A stretch of 37,729 nucleotides of DNA, taken from positions 1 to 37,729 of the forward strand of contig CAJQQH010000188.1 in NCBI GenBank assembly GCA_905480405.1, given 5' to 3'. A program made the translations under genes and the position numbers. Shown piece after piece: positions 8,023-17,707 of the stretch (position 1 is the stretch's first letter; each line of letters opens with the position of its first letter). The notes under the pieces are model-generated. The model made no database searches, was not told where the DNA came from, and was given only the letters and a program-made list of their open reading frames with translations. The stretch comes from an uncultured Polaribacter sp. GTDB taxonomy: Bacteria > Bacteroidota > Bacteroidia > Flavobacteriales > Flavobacteriaceae.

Positions 8023-11000
8023 TTGATTAGATTATTAAAAAACATATTTTTATTAGTCCTTTTTACTTTTACAGTAAACTTATCTTCTTATGCACAAACT
8101 AATAAAAGCAAAGACACTTTAGGTGTAAAAAAAGACACAATAAAACTTAGATACAACTTTGATCATTCTCAAAAAGGCGGACTCTTTCTAGATGATTTAG
8201 CAAAAAAAGAAGTTATCTTCGATAAGGAGTTAAACATGTACGTTATCATTGAAAAAATTGGTAACTATTACACAAAGAACCCTATCTTTTTAACAGAAAA
8301 AATGTACCAACAATATCTTTTAAAAAGAGATATGACGGAATATTTTAAAGCGAAAGTAAGCGCTACAAATAGCAAGAAAAAAGGATCTCTAGCTGCACAA
8401 AAAGATTTATTACCTACTTACTACGTAAATTCAAAATTTTTCGAATCTATTTTTGGAGGAAACACCGTAAAGGTAACACCAACAGGAAGTCTAAACCTTA
8501 AACTTGGTTTCATTTATCAGAATACAGATAATCCTCAAATATCAGAAGAGAATAGAAGTAGTTTTACTTTTGATTTTGACCAACAAATTAACGCTAGTTT
8601 ACGTGCAAAAGTTGGTGAACGTTTAGAGTTTACTGCAAATTACGACACACAAGCAAGTTTCGATTTTCAAAACTTGGTAAAAATAGATTATACACCAACA
8701 GAAGACGATATTTTACAAGGTATTGAAGCTGGTAATGTAGAAATGCCTATTAAAAATTCTTTAATAAATGGAGCACAAAGTTTATTTGGTGTAAAGACAA
8801 AATTAAAGTTTGGTAACACAAACGTAACAGCTGTTTTCTCTCAACAAAATTCTGAAAGTAAAACAATTGTTGCAGAAGCAGGTGCAACTATACAATCTTT
8901 TGAGCTTAGAACAACAGACTATGACAATGATAGGCACTTTTTCTTATCTCAATTTTTTATAGATAATTATGCAAATTCTCTTAAAAACTATCCTTTAATT
9001 AGTAGTCAGGTAAATATAACAAGAATTGAAGTTTGGGTTACTAACAGAAACGCAAGTACAGAAGATTTTAGAAGTATTGTGGCATTTGCAGATATTGGAG
9101 AATCTAACAATACCAACTCAACATATAAAAATTTAGTTGATGATAACGGAACTGTAATAAATACAAACCCAGTTAGTATAAATACTAACGGACAAACATT
9201 AAACTTACCTCAAAACAACTCTAACAATATATATGACACAAATGTTTTAGCTGGTATTAGAGATGTTTCTACTGTAGACAATACTTTAAATGGTACTTTT
9301 CAAATGGAACAAGGAACAGATTATTCTATCCTTGAAAATGCAAGAAAATTAGATATAAATGAGTTCACATTAAATGCTCAATTGGGATATATTTCTTTAA
9401 ACAGAAGACTAAATGATGGTGAAGTTTTAGCGGTTTCATATGAATATACAGTTGCAGGATCTGTTAACGGAACTACAGAGAAATCTTTTAAAGTTGGAGA
9501 ATTTTCTAATGATGGTGTGCAGGCTCCAGAAAACTTAGCTGTAAAATTATTACGCTCAGAAATATTAAAAACAACTAGAGAAAACACAACTACAAACCAA
9601 GTTGAATCTTTTCCTACTTGGCGTTTAATGATGAAAAACGTTTATGCTTTAGGTGCTTACCCGTTAACTCAAGATGGTTTTCGTTTCGAAATTCAATATA
9701 GAGATGATCAAACAGGTATCTCTTCTAATGTTTTACAAAATGCTTTAACTGCAGATATCCCAAACACTCCTTTAATACAGGTACTAAATTTAGATCAATT
9801 AGACCAAAGTCAGTTTAGAAATGCAGATGGTTTCTTTGATTATGTAGAAGGAATTACTGTAAACTCTGAAAACGGATATGTTATTTTCCCAGATCCAGAA
9901 CCTTTTGGAAATGGTTTAGAAAAAAAACTAACCAACGTTGCAGATGAAACTTATCTTTTTAAAGATTTATATTTAAACACAAAAGTTAACATTCAAAATA
10001 ACTTTCAAGATAAAGACAAATTCTTTTTAAAAGGATATTTTAAATCAGAAAATTCTGGAGGAATCTCTATCGGAGCATTTAACGTTCCTAGAGGCTCTGT
10101 AAATGTAACTGCTGGTGGACGCCAATTAGTAGAAGGTGTAGATTATGTTGTAGACTATCAATTAGGAAAAGTGCAAATTATCGATCCAGGTTTACAAGCA
10201 TCTGGTACTCCAATAAACGTATCAACAGAAAACAATGCCGTATTTAATCAACAAAGAAAAACCTTTATGGGTATTGATGTTGAACATAAATTTTCTGATG
10301 AATTAGTAGTTGGAGCAACTATTTTAAATATTAATGAAAGACCAATTACACCCAAAGTTAATTTTGGAGCAGAACCTATAGATAATACCATGTTTGGTGT
10401 AAACATAGATTATGCTACAGAAGTACCTTACTTTACAAAACTAGCAAACAAACTACCTTTTGTAGACACAGATGTACCATCTAATCTATCTGTAAGAGCA
10501 GATATGGCTTATTTATTACCAGGAACACCAAGTGGAATAGATGTTGCAGGTGCAGCAACTTCTTATATAGATGATTTTGAAGCCTCTCAAATACCAATTA
10601 GCTTATTATCGCCTTTAGATTGGTATGAAGCAAGTACACCTCGTTATGAAATAAACGATAAGTTTAATGGAAAAAACAACGATTTAACTTATAATGATAA
10701 AAGAGGTAAGTTAGCTTGGTATAGTATAGATCAAATTTTTTACGGTATAGGTCAAACACCTGCTAGTATTGATGCAGAAGAATTATCTAGAGCAGAAACA
10801 AGACAAATAAATTACAGAGAGTTATTTCCTAATGTGCAATTAGATATAACACAAAACTCTTTGGTTAGAACCTTAGATTTAGCTTATTTCCCTGAGGAAA
10901 GAGGTTCGTATAACTTTAACCAAAATGCAAGTAATATTGATGGAACTGTAAAATTACCAGACCCTGAAACAAATTGGGGTGGAATTATGCGTCCATTAAC

Positions 11001-14000
11001 TACAAATAATTTTGACCAAGCAAATGTTGAGTATATACAATTTTGGATCATGGATCCTTATCAAAATTATTCACTTACAACTAAAGAAGGTTTACCTGCT
11101 GGTGTAGATCCTACCAACTTATCTAATCAAGTTGGAGATTTATACATTAATTTAGGAAATATTTCTGAAGATATCGTAAAGGATAATCGTAAAATGTTCG
11201 AAAACGGTTTACCAGAAGATGGTTTAAAAGTTAATGGTGCAAATGTAAACAGAACAACTTGGGGAGATGTACCAAGAAATCCATCAATTATTTATGCTTT
11301 TAGTGAAGAAGATGAAGCTAGAACAAATCAAGATGTTGGTTTTGACGGTTTAAATGATGTTGATGAAAAGGCTTTAGCTAATATTGGTTTTTATAGTAGC
11401 TTAGAAGATCCTGCAGCAGATAATTTTCAGTTCTTTAGAGGTGCGCAACTAGATGCAAATGATGCATCCATTGTAAAAAGATATAAAGATTATAACAATA
11501 CACAAGGAAACTCGCCTACATTAAATCAATCGCCAGAAAGTTACCCTACTTCATCCTCTACTTATCCAGATGTTGAAGATATAAACAGAGATCAAACGAT
11601 GAATACTGTTGAGAGTTTTTATGAGTATAAAATCTCTATGAATCAAGCAGATTTAGTAAAAGGAAATAATTTTATTGTAGACGAAAAAACAACTTCTGTT
11701 TCTTTAGAAAACGGAACAACACAACAAACAAAATGGTATCAATTTAGGGTGCCAATAAGAAACGGAACACCAATAAATGGAATTTCTGATTTTAATAGTA
11801 TCCGTTTTGTTAGAATGTTTTTAACCAATTTTAAAATGCCTGTTGTAGTTCGTTTTGGTGAGCTAGACTTGGTTCGTGGAGATTGGAGACGATACGCAAG
11901 AACAATTGATCCATCTATTGACCCTGATAGAGAATTAAATCAATCTGAATTAGAAGGTTTTGAAGTTGGTGTAGTAAGTGTAGAACAAAATGATGGAAGC
12001 TACATAGAACCACCAGGAATTGAAAGAGAACGTTTACAAGGTAGTACAACTGTACAGTTACAAAATGAGCAATCTGTGACACTTAAAGTAACAAACCTTG
12101 GTGCTAACAAAACAAGAGCTATCTACAAAAACATAAGCGTAGATTTAAGACGTTTTAAAAACCTAAAAATGTTTATGCATTTAGAAGGTAATGATGGTTT
12201 TTCTGGTATTATTAGATTAGGAACAGATTTAGATGACAATTACTACGAAGTAGAAGTTCCTTTAACAGTAAGTAATGGAGGAAGCAGTCAATTAGATATT
12301 TGGCCAGAAGAAAATAATTTAGATGCTTTTTTAGAAACGTTTGGTAAAGTAAAATTAGAAAGAGATAAATTACAATTACCCGTTAACGAACCTTATACAT
12401 CTGTTGAGCAAAGTGATAATTTACCATATACAATAACAGTTAAAGGTAATCCAACTCTAGCACAATTAAGAACAATTATGCTTGGTTTAAAAAACACAAG
12501 TACCGTTTCTAAAAGTGGTGAAATTTGGTTTAATGAATTACGTTCATCTGGTTTTGATAATAAAGCAGGTTGGGCAGCGGTTATGAATGCTGATGCTAAT
12601 TTTGCTGATGTAGCTAATGTTTCTTTATCAGGAAGTGTACAAACTATTGGTTTTGGTAATGTAGAGGATAGAGTTAGCCAGCGAAGTTTAGACGAAACAA
12701 AGCAATACGATGTTGCTACAACCATTAACTTAGGTAAAGTATTAACACCTAAAAGATGGGGAATTCAACTACCAATGAGTTATAGTGTTGGTGAAAAATT
12801 TATTGATCCTAAATTTGATCCAAAATATCAAGATGTTACTTTAAGTGATGCTTTAAATGCTGATTTACCAGAATCTTTAGATGCAGAATTCTCTAGAGAT
12901 TATACTAAAAGAACAAGTATTAGTTTTATCAATGTAAAAAAGAATAGAAACCCTAATTCTACAAAAAAACCAAAGTTTTATAATGTAGAAAACTTAGCCG
13001 TTTCATATTCACACAACAAGGAATTTCATAGAGATTATAATATTAAAAAATATATAAATGAAAATGTATCAGCTTCTGCTGCATATAATTTTAATTTCAA
13101 TTCTAAGTCTATAGAACTTTTTAAAAACTCAGAAAAATTTAAAAGTAAATACTGGAAGTTTATAAAAGATTTAAACTTTAACCCTGTTCCAAAAACATTA
13201 TCAGTAAATTCTAGAATTAATAGAAGTTATAATGAGCAACAGTCTAGAAACCTAATTGCTAATTTGCCTGCACAACCAGAATTAAAACAACGTAGGTTCT
13301 TATTCGATTGGGATTACACTGTTGGTTTCGATTTAACAAAATCTCTTCAATTAAATTTTAATGCTTCTAACAGTTATATATATGATGCTTTTGATAGTGG
13401 TGAAGATTTACAGATTTTTGATAATTTCTTTAATACAGGTAGACCAAACCAATATCATCAAAAATTAAATACTACCTATAAATTACCATTAGATAAATTT
13501 CCGTTTTTAAGTTTTATAAAGGCCGATTATGCTTATACTGCAGATTTTGATTGGCAAGTATCATCACAAGATGAAACTATTGTAGAACAAATAGGTAATG
13601 TTATTCAGAATGCAAATACTCATAACATTAATACTACTTTTTCTTTTGATAAACTTTATAAAAAAGTAGGTTTTGAAAAACTGTTACTAACAAAAACACA
13701 ACGTAAAAATGCAAAAGGAAGAAATATTAAACCAAAGAAAAATCTACCAACTGGTAAAAAAATACTAAAAGGTACTTGGAATGTTTTAACATCTGTAAAA
13801 CAAGGAAAAATAAGTTATACAGAAAATAACGGACAATATTTACAAGGATATACAGAGGATATTGGATTTTTAGGTGGTGCTCCTACTTCTTTTGCTTTTG
13901 GAAGTCAAGTAGACATCAGAAATAAAGCTTTAGAAAACGGCTGGTTAGTTACAAGAGCTGATAATGGAGAATATTTTAACAAAACCTATAGTAGAACACA

Positions 14001-15075
14001 ATACAATAAGCTAGACTATACGTTTACTGTAAAACCTTTTAAAGATTTAAATATAGACATTAGAGGAAACAAAATAAAAACAAGAGACTTATCTCAGCAA
14101 ATAGATCTAATAGATGGCAAAAATACTTTTGAAAGTACACCTGTTTTTGAAACCGGTAACTTTAGTACAAGTCATTCTATGATTTCGACTGCTTTTACAA
14201 GTGGAGATGATTTGTTTCAAAAAATGAAAGACTACAGAACCATTATATCGCAAAGGTTATCTACAGAGAATGGAGTAACTGCAGGTTTTGGAGAAAATAG
14301 TCAACAAGTATTATTACCAGCATTTATGGCTGCATATTCTGGTAGCAATCCAAATAAAATAAACACAAGTTTATTTAGAAATATACCAATACCAAACTGG
14401 ACATTACGTTATAATGGTTTAATGAAATTGAAATGGTTTAAAAAGAACTTTTCAACTTTTGTTCTTTCTCATGGTTATAGATCTTCTTACACAGTTTCTA
14501 GTTTTACCAACAATTTACAATATGAAGCTGGCCAGAATAAAATAAATCAAATTTCTAATAATCTAGAACCAGAATTATTAGTTTCTGGTGCTACTTTAGT
14601 TGATGAATTTTCGCCTTTAATTAAAGTGGACATGAAAATGAAAAATTCATTTTCATTTAGAGGAGAGATAAAAAGGGATAGAACCTTAACAATGAACTTT
14701 AATAATAGTACTATAACCGATATTGCAGGTACAGAATATGTTTTTGGTTTAGGTTATGTTTTTAAAGATGTTAAAATGAAAACCCGATTTACCGGTAAGA
14801 AAACAACTTTAAAAGGAGATATTAACTTAAGAGCAGATGTATCTTTAAGAGATAATCTTACACAAATTAGGTATGTTGATGAAGATAATGATCAAATTAG
14901 TGGTGGTCAAAACTTATTTTCTATTAAATTTACAGCCGATTATGCTTTGAATAGTAATTTAACAGCATCTTTGTATTACAATCATCAAACATCTAAGTAT
15001 GCTATATCTACTACATTCCCAAGACAAGCAATAAACGGGGGAGTTAATATCGTATATAACTTAGGAGGAAATTAA
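8023..15075 (+). CDS. sprA: SprA, type IX secretion outer-membrane translocon
   Basis: SprA (Sov in Porphyromonas) is the giant beta-barrel through which T9SS cargo, including gliding adhesins, crosses the outer membrane. The product is 2350 residues, near the usual length of about 2400. It has a signal peptide (about 1-25, ending SSYAQ), a SprA N-terminal region (YYVNSKFFESIFGGN, RAKVGERLEFTANYDTQASF) and many repeated beta-strand segments down to a terminal strand GVNIVYNLGGN. The start must be TTG: stops precede it in frame at 7999 and 8005, and the first ATG is about 70 codons in, after the signal peptide. No frameshift is seen across 7 kb. Other T9SS genes are not in the window. Confidence 0.95.
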   Translation: MIRLLKNIFLLVLFTFTVNLSSYAQTNKSKDTLGVKKDTIKLRYNFDHSQKGGLFLDDLAKKEVIFDKELNMYVIIEKIGNYYTKNPIFLTEKMYQQYLLKRDMTEYFKAKVSATNSKKKGSLAAQKDLLPTYYVNSKFFESIFGGNTVKVTPTGSLNLKLGFIYQNTDNPQISEENRSSFTFDFDQQINASLRAKVGERLEFTANYDTQASFDFQNLVKIDYTPTEDDILQGIEAGNVEMPIKNSLINGAQSLFGVKTKLKFGNTNVTAVFSQQNSESKTIVAEAGATIQSFELRTTDYDNDRHFFLSQFFIDNYANSLKNYPLISSQVNITRIEVWVTNRNASTEDFRSIVAFADIGESNNTNSTYKNLVDDNGTVINTNPVSINTNGQTLNLPQNNSNNIYDTNVLAGIRDVSTVDNTLNGTFQMEQGTDYSILENARKLDINEFTLNAQLGYISLNRRLNDGEVLAVSYEYTVAGSVNGTTEKSFKVGEFSNDGVQAPENLAVKLLRSEILKTTRENTTTNQVESFPTWRLMMKNVYALGAYPLTQDGFRFEIQYRDDQTGISSNVLQNALTADIPNTPLIQVLNLDQLDQSQFRNADGFFDYVEGITVNSENGYVIFPDPEPFGNGLEKKLTNVADETYLFKDLYLNTKVNIQNNFQDKDKFFLKGYFKSENSGGISIGAFNVPRGSVNVTAGGRQLVEGVDYVVDYQLGKVQIIDPGLQASGTPINVSTENNAVFNQQRKTFMGIDVEHKFSDELVVGATILNINERPITPKVNFGAEPIDNTMFGVNIDYATEVPYFTKLANKLPFVDTDVPSNLSVRADMAYLLPGTPSGIDVAGAATSYIDDFEASQIPISLLSPLDWYEASTPRYEINDKFNGKNNDLTYNDKRGKLAWYSIDQIFYGIGQTPASIDAEELSRAETRQINYRELFPNVQLDITQNSLVRTLDLAYFPEERGSYNFNQNASNIDGTVKLPDPETNWGGIMRPLTTNNFDQANVEYIQFWIMDPYQNYSLTTKEGLPAGVDPTNLSNQVGDLYINLGNISEDIVKDNRKMFENGLPEDGLKVNGANVNRTTWGDVPRNPSIIYAFSEEDEARTNQDVGFDGLNDVDEKALANIGFYSSLEDPAADNFQFFRGAQLDANDASIVKRYKDYNNTQGNSPTLNQSPESYPTSSSTYPDVEDINRDQTMNTVESFYEYKISMNQADLVKGNNFIVDEKTTSVSLENGTTQQTKWYQFRVPIRNGTPINGISDFNSIRFVRMFLTNFKMPVVVRFGELDLVRGDWRRYARTIDPSIDPDRELNQSELEGFEVGVVSVEQNDGSYIEPPGIERERLQGSTTVQLQNEQSVTLKVTNLGANKTRAIYKNISVDLRRFKNLKMFMHLEGNDGFSGIIRLGTDLDDNYYEVEVPLTVSNGGSSQLDIWPEENNLDAFLETFGKVKLERDKLQLPVNEPYTSVEQSDNLPYTITVKGNPTLAQLRTIMLGLKNTSTVSKSGEIWFNELRSSGFDNKAGWAAVMNADANFADVANVSLSGSVQTIGFGNVEDRVSQRSLDETKQYDVATTINLGKVLTPKRWGIQLPMSYSVGEKFIDPKFDPKYQDVTLSDALNADLPESLDAEFSRDYTKRTSISFINVKKNRNPNSTKKPKFYNVENLAVSYSHNKEFHRDYNIKKYINENVSASAAYNFNFNSKSIELFKNSEKFKSKYWKFIKDLNFNPVPKTLSVNSRINRSYNEQQSRNLIANLPAQPELKQRRFLFDWDYTVGFDLTKSLQLNFNASNSYIYDAFDSGEDLQIFDNFFNTGRPNQYHQKLNTTYKLPLDKFPFLSFIKADYAYTADFDWQVSSQDETIVEQIGNVIQNANTHNINTTFSFDKLYKKVGFEKLLLTKTQRKNAKGRNIKPKKNLPTGKKILKGTWNVLTSVKQGKISYTENNGQYLQGYTEDIGFLGGAPTSFAFGSQVDIRNKALENGWLVTRADNGEYFNKTYSRTQYNKLDYTFTVKPFKDLNIDIRGNKIKTRDLSQQIDLIDGKNTFESTPVFETGNFSTSHSMISTAFTSGDDLFQKMKDYRTIISQRLSTENGVTAGFGENSQQVLLPAFMAAYSGSNPNKINTSLFRNIPIPNWTLRYNGLMKLKWFKKNFSTFVLSHGYRSSYTVSSFTNNLQYEAGQNKINQISNNLEPELLVSGATLVDEFSPLIKVDMKMKNSFSFRGEIKRDRTLTMNFNNSTITDIAGTEYVFGLGYVFKDVKMKTRFTGKKTTLKGDINLRADVSLRDNLTQIRYVDEDNDQISGGQNLFSIKFTADYALNSNLTASLYYNHQTSKYAISTTFPRQAINGGVNIVYNLGGN

Positions 15076-15106
15076 AAACGAAATCAATAAAATAAAATTT
15101 TAAGAA

Positions 15107-15487
15107 ATGAACATTCCAGTTGAATTAAAATACACTAAAGACCACGAGTGGATTAAAATTGAAGGAAATATTGCAACAGTAGGTATTACAGATTTTGCAC
15201 AGGGTGAATTAGGAGACATCGTATATGTAGATGTAGACACTTTAGATGACACTGTTGAAGAAGGAGAAGTATTTGGATCTGTAGAAGCTGTAAAAACGGT
15301 TTCTGATTTATTTATGCCTTTAACTGGTGAAGTAGTTGAGTTTAACGAGGAGTTAGAAGACGAACCTGAATTGGTGAATACAGACCCTTATGGAAAAGGT
15401 TGGATGATAAAAATCGAATTTTCTGAAAACTCACAATTAGAAAGCTTATTAGATGCTGAAGCATATCAAAACCTTATTAAAGGATAA
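15107..15487 (+). CDS. gcvH: Glycine cleavage system H protein
   Basis: The H protein carries the aminomethyl group on lipoyl-lysine between the P, T and L proteins of glycine cleavage. The 126-residue product shows the family pattern [21 protein letters not shown] and the lipoylation loop [11 protein letters not shown], where K63 is the expected lipoylated lysine. It is 31 bp after sprA in the same direction, an association seen in flavobacteria although no functional link is known. gcvP and gcvT are not in the window. Its 3' end overlaps the next gene by 35 bp. Confidence 0.96.
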   Translation: MNIPVELKYTKDHEWIKIEGNIATVGITDFAQGELGDIVYVDVDTLDDTVEEGEVFGSVEAVKTVSDLFMPLTGEVVEFNEELEDEPELVNTDPYGKGWMIKIEFSENSQLESLLDAEAYQNLIKG

Positions 15488-15830
15488 TATATTTTTTTTT
15501 GCACTTGCTATTACTATTGGTATTATTTGTTTAAGCTTAATAAAAATGCCTAAGACGAATATTAAAATTAGTAATATTGATAAATTGTATCACAGTTTTG
15601 CGTACTTTACTTTAACTATTTCGTGGTTACTTAGTTTTTATAAGAAACCCGAAAAAAAATACGTTATTGTAATTGGATGTATAATTCTTGGCATAATAAT
15701 TGAAGTTTTACAAGGTACTTTAACAATTTATAGAACTGGAGATTATCTAGATGTTTTAGCAAATTCATTTGGAGTTCTCTTAGCATTATTGATTTTTAAT
15801 GTAATTTCTAAAAAAAATTACATTAAATAA
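15453..15830 (+). CDS. VanZ-like family membrane protein
   Basis: A 125-residue protein with about four hydrophobic helices. It carries the VanZ-family signature: [16 protein letters not shown] (helix with D-x-x-x-H), then IIEVLQG...[16 protein letters not shown] (E-x-x-Q and R-x-x-D-x-x-D-x-x-x-N). VanZ itself gives low-level teicoplanin resistance in enterococci, but most relatives have no defined function, so resistance should not be inferred. The ATG at 15453 lies inside gcvH in another frame; no other in-frame ATG precedes the first helix, and the overlap suggests translational coupling. Confidence 0.85.
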   Translation: MLKHIKTLLKDNIFFFALAITIGIICLSLIKMPKTNIKISNIDKLYHSFAYFTLTISWLLSFYKKPEKKYVIVIGCIILGIIIEVLQGTLTIYRTGDYLDVLANSFGVLLALLIFNVISKKNYIK

Positions 15831-15894
15831 CGTTAAGACTTGTATTTAAAACAATAATTTAATTAAATTAGCGAACTATTAAAAACTCTTTAAA

Positions 15895-16614
15895 ATGGAA
15901 ATTAAAAAAAGTCCTAAATCAAATTTAGAAAATTTTAGTAAAATATTTATGCAAATTGGTCTTGTTTTAGCTCTGTTTGTAACATATGCTGCCATAGAAC
16001 AAAAAACATATGATAAAAGTTATGGTGACTTAGGTACTGTTACTATGAATGCTGAAATGGAAGAAGAAACTATCATTACAGAAAGAGTAGAGCCAGTAAA
16101 ACCTAAAACGCCACCACCACCAACTCCAGAAAAAATCGAGATTGTTGAGGATGAAAAAGAAATTGAAGAAACAGTTATAGAATCTACTGAAACAGATGAA
16201 ACTGAAGCTGTAGAAGTTGAAGAAATTGAAGAAGTTGAAGAAGAGGAAGAAGTTGCACAGGATGTAAGTTTCATGGTTATTGAAGATGTACCTGTATTTC
16301 CTGGTTGTAAAGGAAATAAAGCAGCATTAAAAAAATGTTTTAGTAAAATGATTCAAAAACACTTTTTGAGAAAATTTGATGCTGAATTGCCAAATGAGTT
16401 AGGTTTATCTTCAGGTAAGAAAAGAGTTTTTATCGGTTTTAGAATTGATGAAAAAGGAAATGTTACAGAAATTAAAGCCAAAGCTCCTCACCCAAAAATT
16501 AAAAGTGAAGTTATTAGTGTAATGAAAAAATTACCTAAAATGAAACCTGGTAGACAAAGAGGTAAACCAGTTGGGGTAAAATATAATATTCCTTTTACTC
16601 TTATTGTTGAGTAA
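15895..16614 (+). CDS. TonB family energy transducer
   Basis: A 239-residue TonB-like protein. One N-terminal membrane anchor (about 17-37, FMQIGLVLALFVTYAA) is followed by a proline stretch (KPKTPPPPTPEK), a very acidic Glu/Val linker coded by near-repeats of GAAGTTGAAGAA, and a C-terminal domain (about 130-239) with VIEDVPVFPGCKGNKAALKKCF and the RIDEKGNVTEIKAKAPHP segment of TonB_C. It would pass energy from ExbB/ExbD to outer-membrane receptors; exbBD are not nearby. The acidic rather than basic linker is seen in many Bacteroidota paralogues. A strong terminator follows. Confidence 0.88.
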   Translation: MEIKKSPKSNLENFSKIFMQIGLVLALFVTYAAIEQKTYDKSYGDLGTVTMNAEMEEETIITERVEPVKPKTPPPPTPEKIEIVEDEKEIEETVIESTETDETEAVEVEEIEEVEEEEEVAQDVSFMVIEDVPVFPGCKGNKAALKKCFSKMIQKHFLRKFDAELPNELGLSSGKKRVFIGFRIDEKGNVTEIKAKAPHPKIKSEVISVMKKLPKMKPGRQRGKPVGVKYNIPFTLIVE

Positions 16615-16634
16615 TAGATAAATAAGGATTTTTA

Positions 16635-16668
16635 AAAAACGTCTAGAATTAATTTCTAGACGTTTTTT
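16635..16668 (+). terminator. Intrinsic terminator after the TonB gene
   Basis: A perfect 10-bp stem (ACGTCTAGAA / TTCTAGACGT) is flanked by A and T runs and followed by TTTTT. The A-run on the other side lets it work in both directions. Confidence 0.88.
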
Positions 16669-16862
16669 ATTTACAATAAACTCAACTTTAACTATGTTTT
16701 ATAAATAGATCTTAAATGGCAAAAACTATCTGTTTCAGATGGCAACCTATTATGTTTTAATAGAATTAATTGTTATAAAATACAATAACAAAAAAGTTTT
16801 CTTAAGAATTAAACACCTTATAATTAGTAATTAATTTTGATTTAGAAAAAGTAGATAGAAGC

Positions 16863-16896
16863 AAAAAAAAACTCATTAGAATTAACTAATGAGTTT
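16863..16896 (-). terminator. Intrinsic terminator of the YwqK-like gene
   Basis: On the reverse strand an 11-bp stem (AAACTCATTAG / CTAATGAGTTT) with a short loop is followed by an eight-base T run. It lies about 27 bases after the stop of the gene at 16923-17276. Confidence 0.85.
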
Positions 16897-16922
16897 CAAA
16901 TTTTGTAATTACAAATAAAATA

Positions 16923-17276
16923 CTATTCGTTGCTAATAGCTAACTTAGTATCTGGCTTCCAAACATTAACAGAAGCGATAGCATTATTATTATAATTAAT
17001 TTCTTTTAAAGCTTCATCAGACCACACAAACCATTTACCAACTTTTTTCCCTTCAGCATAATAAGCTAATTGGGTTTTATTACCAGTTTTATCAAAACGA
17101 ACCCATTCTCCAGTCAATTTTTTGTTTTTAAAATATCCTTGAGTTTTAATTGATCCATTATTATAATAGTAAGTTGCCTTTACCAAATCATTTTCAGCCT
17201 TAAAAGTAGGTTCAATCTTCTGTGCAAATCCTATAGTTGCCATACTAAGCATGCAAATTGCTAATATATTTTTCAT
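16923..17276 (-). CDS. Secreted YwqK/MORN-repeat-like protein
   Basis: A 117-residue protein with a signal peptide (1-18, ending IGFAQ). It has two or three short repeats of the pattern YYNNGSIKTQGYFKNKKLTGEW / YAEGKKVGKWFVW, the beta-hairpin repeat found in MORN and YwqK-family proteins. Some relatives carry misleading database names such as toxin-antitoxin antitoxin; nothing here supports a TA system, since there is no partner gene and the protein is exported. The function is unknown, and a periplasmic or surface structural role is only a guess. It has its own promoter and terminator. Confidence 0.75.
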   Translation of the reverse strand: MKNILAICMLSMATIGFAQKIEPTFKAENDLVKATYYYNNGSIKTQGYFKNKKLTGEWVRFDKTGNKTQLAYYAEGKKVGKWFVWSDEALKEINYNNNAIASVNVWKPDTKLAISNE

Positions 17277-17308
17277 CTTTTTTTATTTTAAGGTTAACAT
17301 TACTTTTA

Positions 17309-17316
17309 CAAATATA
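17309..17316 (-). promoter_or_regulatory. Promoter of the YwqK-like gene, -7 element TATATTTG
   Basis: Reverse-strand TATATTTG is a perfect consensus match 33 bases before the ATG. No TTG at the proper -33 spacing is obvious. Confidence 0.5.
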
Positions 17317-17376
17317 ACCAATATATTACAATAAAAAAACATTTACGTAACATTAAATTAACATTGCGATTTTTTA

Positions 17377-17409
17377 TTGAAATAAATTATTAAAAAAAAA
17401 TTATATTTA
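17377..17409 (+). promoter_or_regulatory. Dodecin promoter (TTG-N22-TATATTTA)
   Basis: TTG at 17377-17379 is followed after 22 bp by TATATTTA (17402-17409), which differs from TAnnTTTG only in the last base. It lies 31 bases before the dodecin ATG. Confidence 0.4.
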
Positions 17410-17439
17410 CATATTATAAATCTTAATAAAAAAATTATT

Positions 17440-17640
17440 ATGGCAGTAATGAAAGTTATTGAAGTTTTAGCTAATTCTGAGAAAAGTTGGGAAGAAGCAA
17501 CAAGAAAAGCTGTAAAGCATGCAGCTAAATCGGTAAAAAACATAAAATCAGTATTTGTACAATCACAAAGTGCAGTTGTTAATGGTAATGATGTAACCGA
17601 ATTTAGAGTTAATTTAAAAATTACTTTTGAAGTAAACTAA
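17440..17640 (+). CDS. Dodecin family protein
   Basis: A 66-residue protein of the dodecin family: MKVIEVLANSEKSWEEATRKAVKHAAKSVKNIKS followed by two beta strands ending FRVNLKITFEVN. Dodecins assemble into hollow dodecamers that bind flavins, and in some cases CoA, as a store or buffer. The length, the V-x-E-x-x-x-x-S-x-x-S-W-E-x-A signature and the beta-alpha-beta-beta order fit. The dodecin flavin-stacking tryptophan region is represented by W18 (SEKSW). The gene is monocistronic by its terminator. Confidence 0.9.
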   Translation: MAVMKVIEVLANSEKSWEEATRKAVKHAAKSVKNIKSVFVQSQSAVVNGNDVTEFRVNLKITFEVN

Positions 17641-17661
17641 AATTATAAAACTAACTACATT

Positions 17662-17695
17662 AAGCGATTTGATATTCTTATTAAATCGCTTTTTT
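17662..17695 (+). terminator. Intrinsic terminator after the dodecin gene
   Basis: A 9-bp stem (AAGCGATTT / AAATCGCTT) with a 12-base loop is followed by TTTTT. It ends only about 12 bases before the DUF1304 ATG. Confidence 0.85.
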
Positions 17696-17707
17696 AATTA
17701 AAAAAAA

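Larger units (their letters stand above)
16615..16922. other. 308-bp convergent intergenic region between two terminators
   Basis: The gap holds the tonB terminator near its left end and the terminator of the YwqK-like gene near its right end. Between them is AT-rich DNA without an ORF that I support. A forward TAATTTTG at 16832-16839 matches the -7 consensus, but nothing recognisable follows it before the hairpin. Confidence 0.6.

Noticed and set aside
15453-15830. VanZ-like gene as an antibiotic resistance determinant
   Set aside because: Family membership alone does not show resistance; it sits in a housekeeping context and has no other van genes near.
16020-16274. 84-residue reverse Ser-rich ORF in the TonB gene
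   Set aside because: It is the complement of the acidic Glu/Val repeat of the TonB linker, which gives Ser-Thr by chance.
16923-17276. YwqK-like protein as part of a toxin-antitoxin system
   Set aside because: It has a signal peptide, its own promoter and terminator, and no partner gene.
17358-17543. 61-residue reverse ORF over the dodecin gene
   Set aside because: Antisense to the clearly identified dodecin frame.
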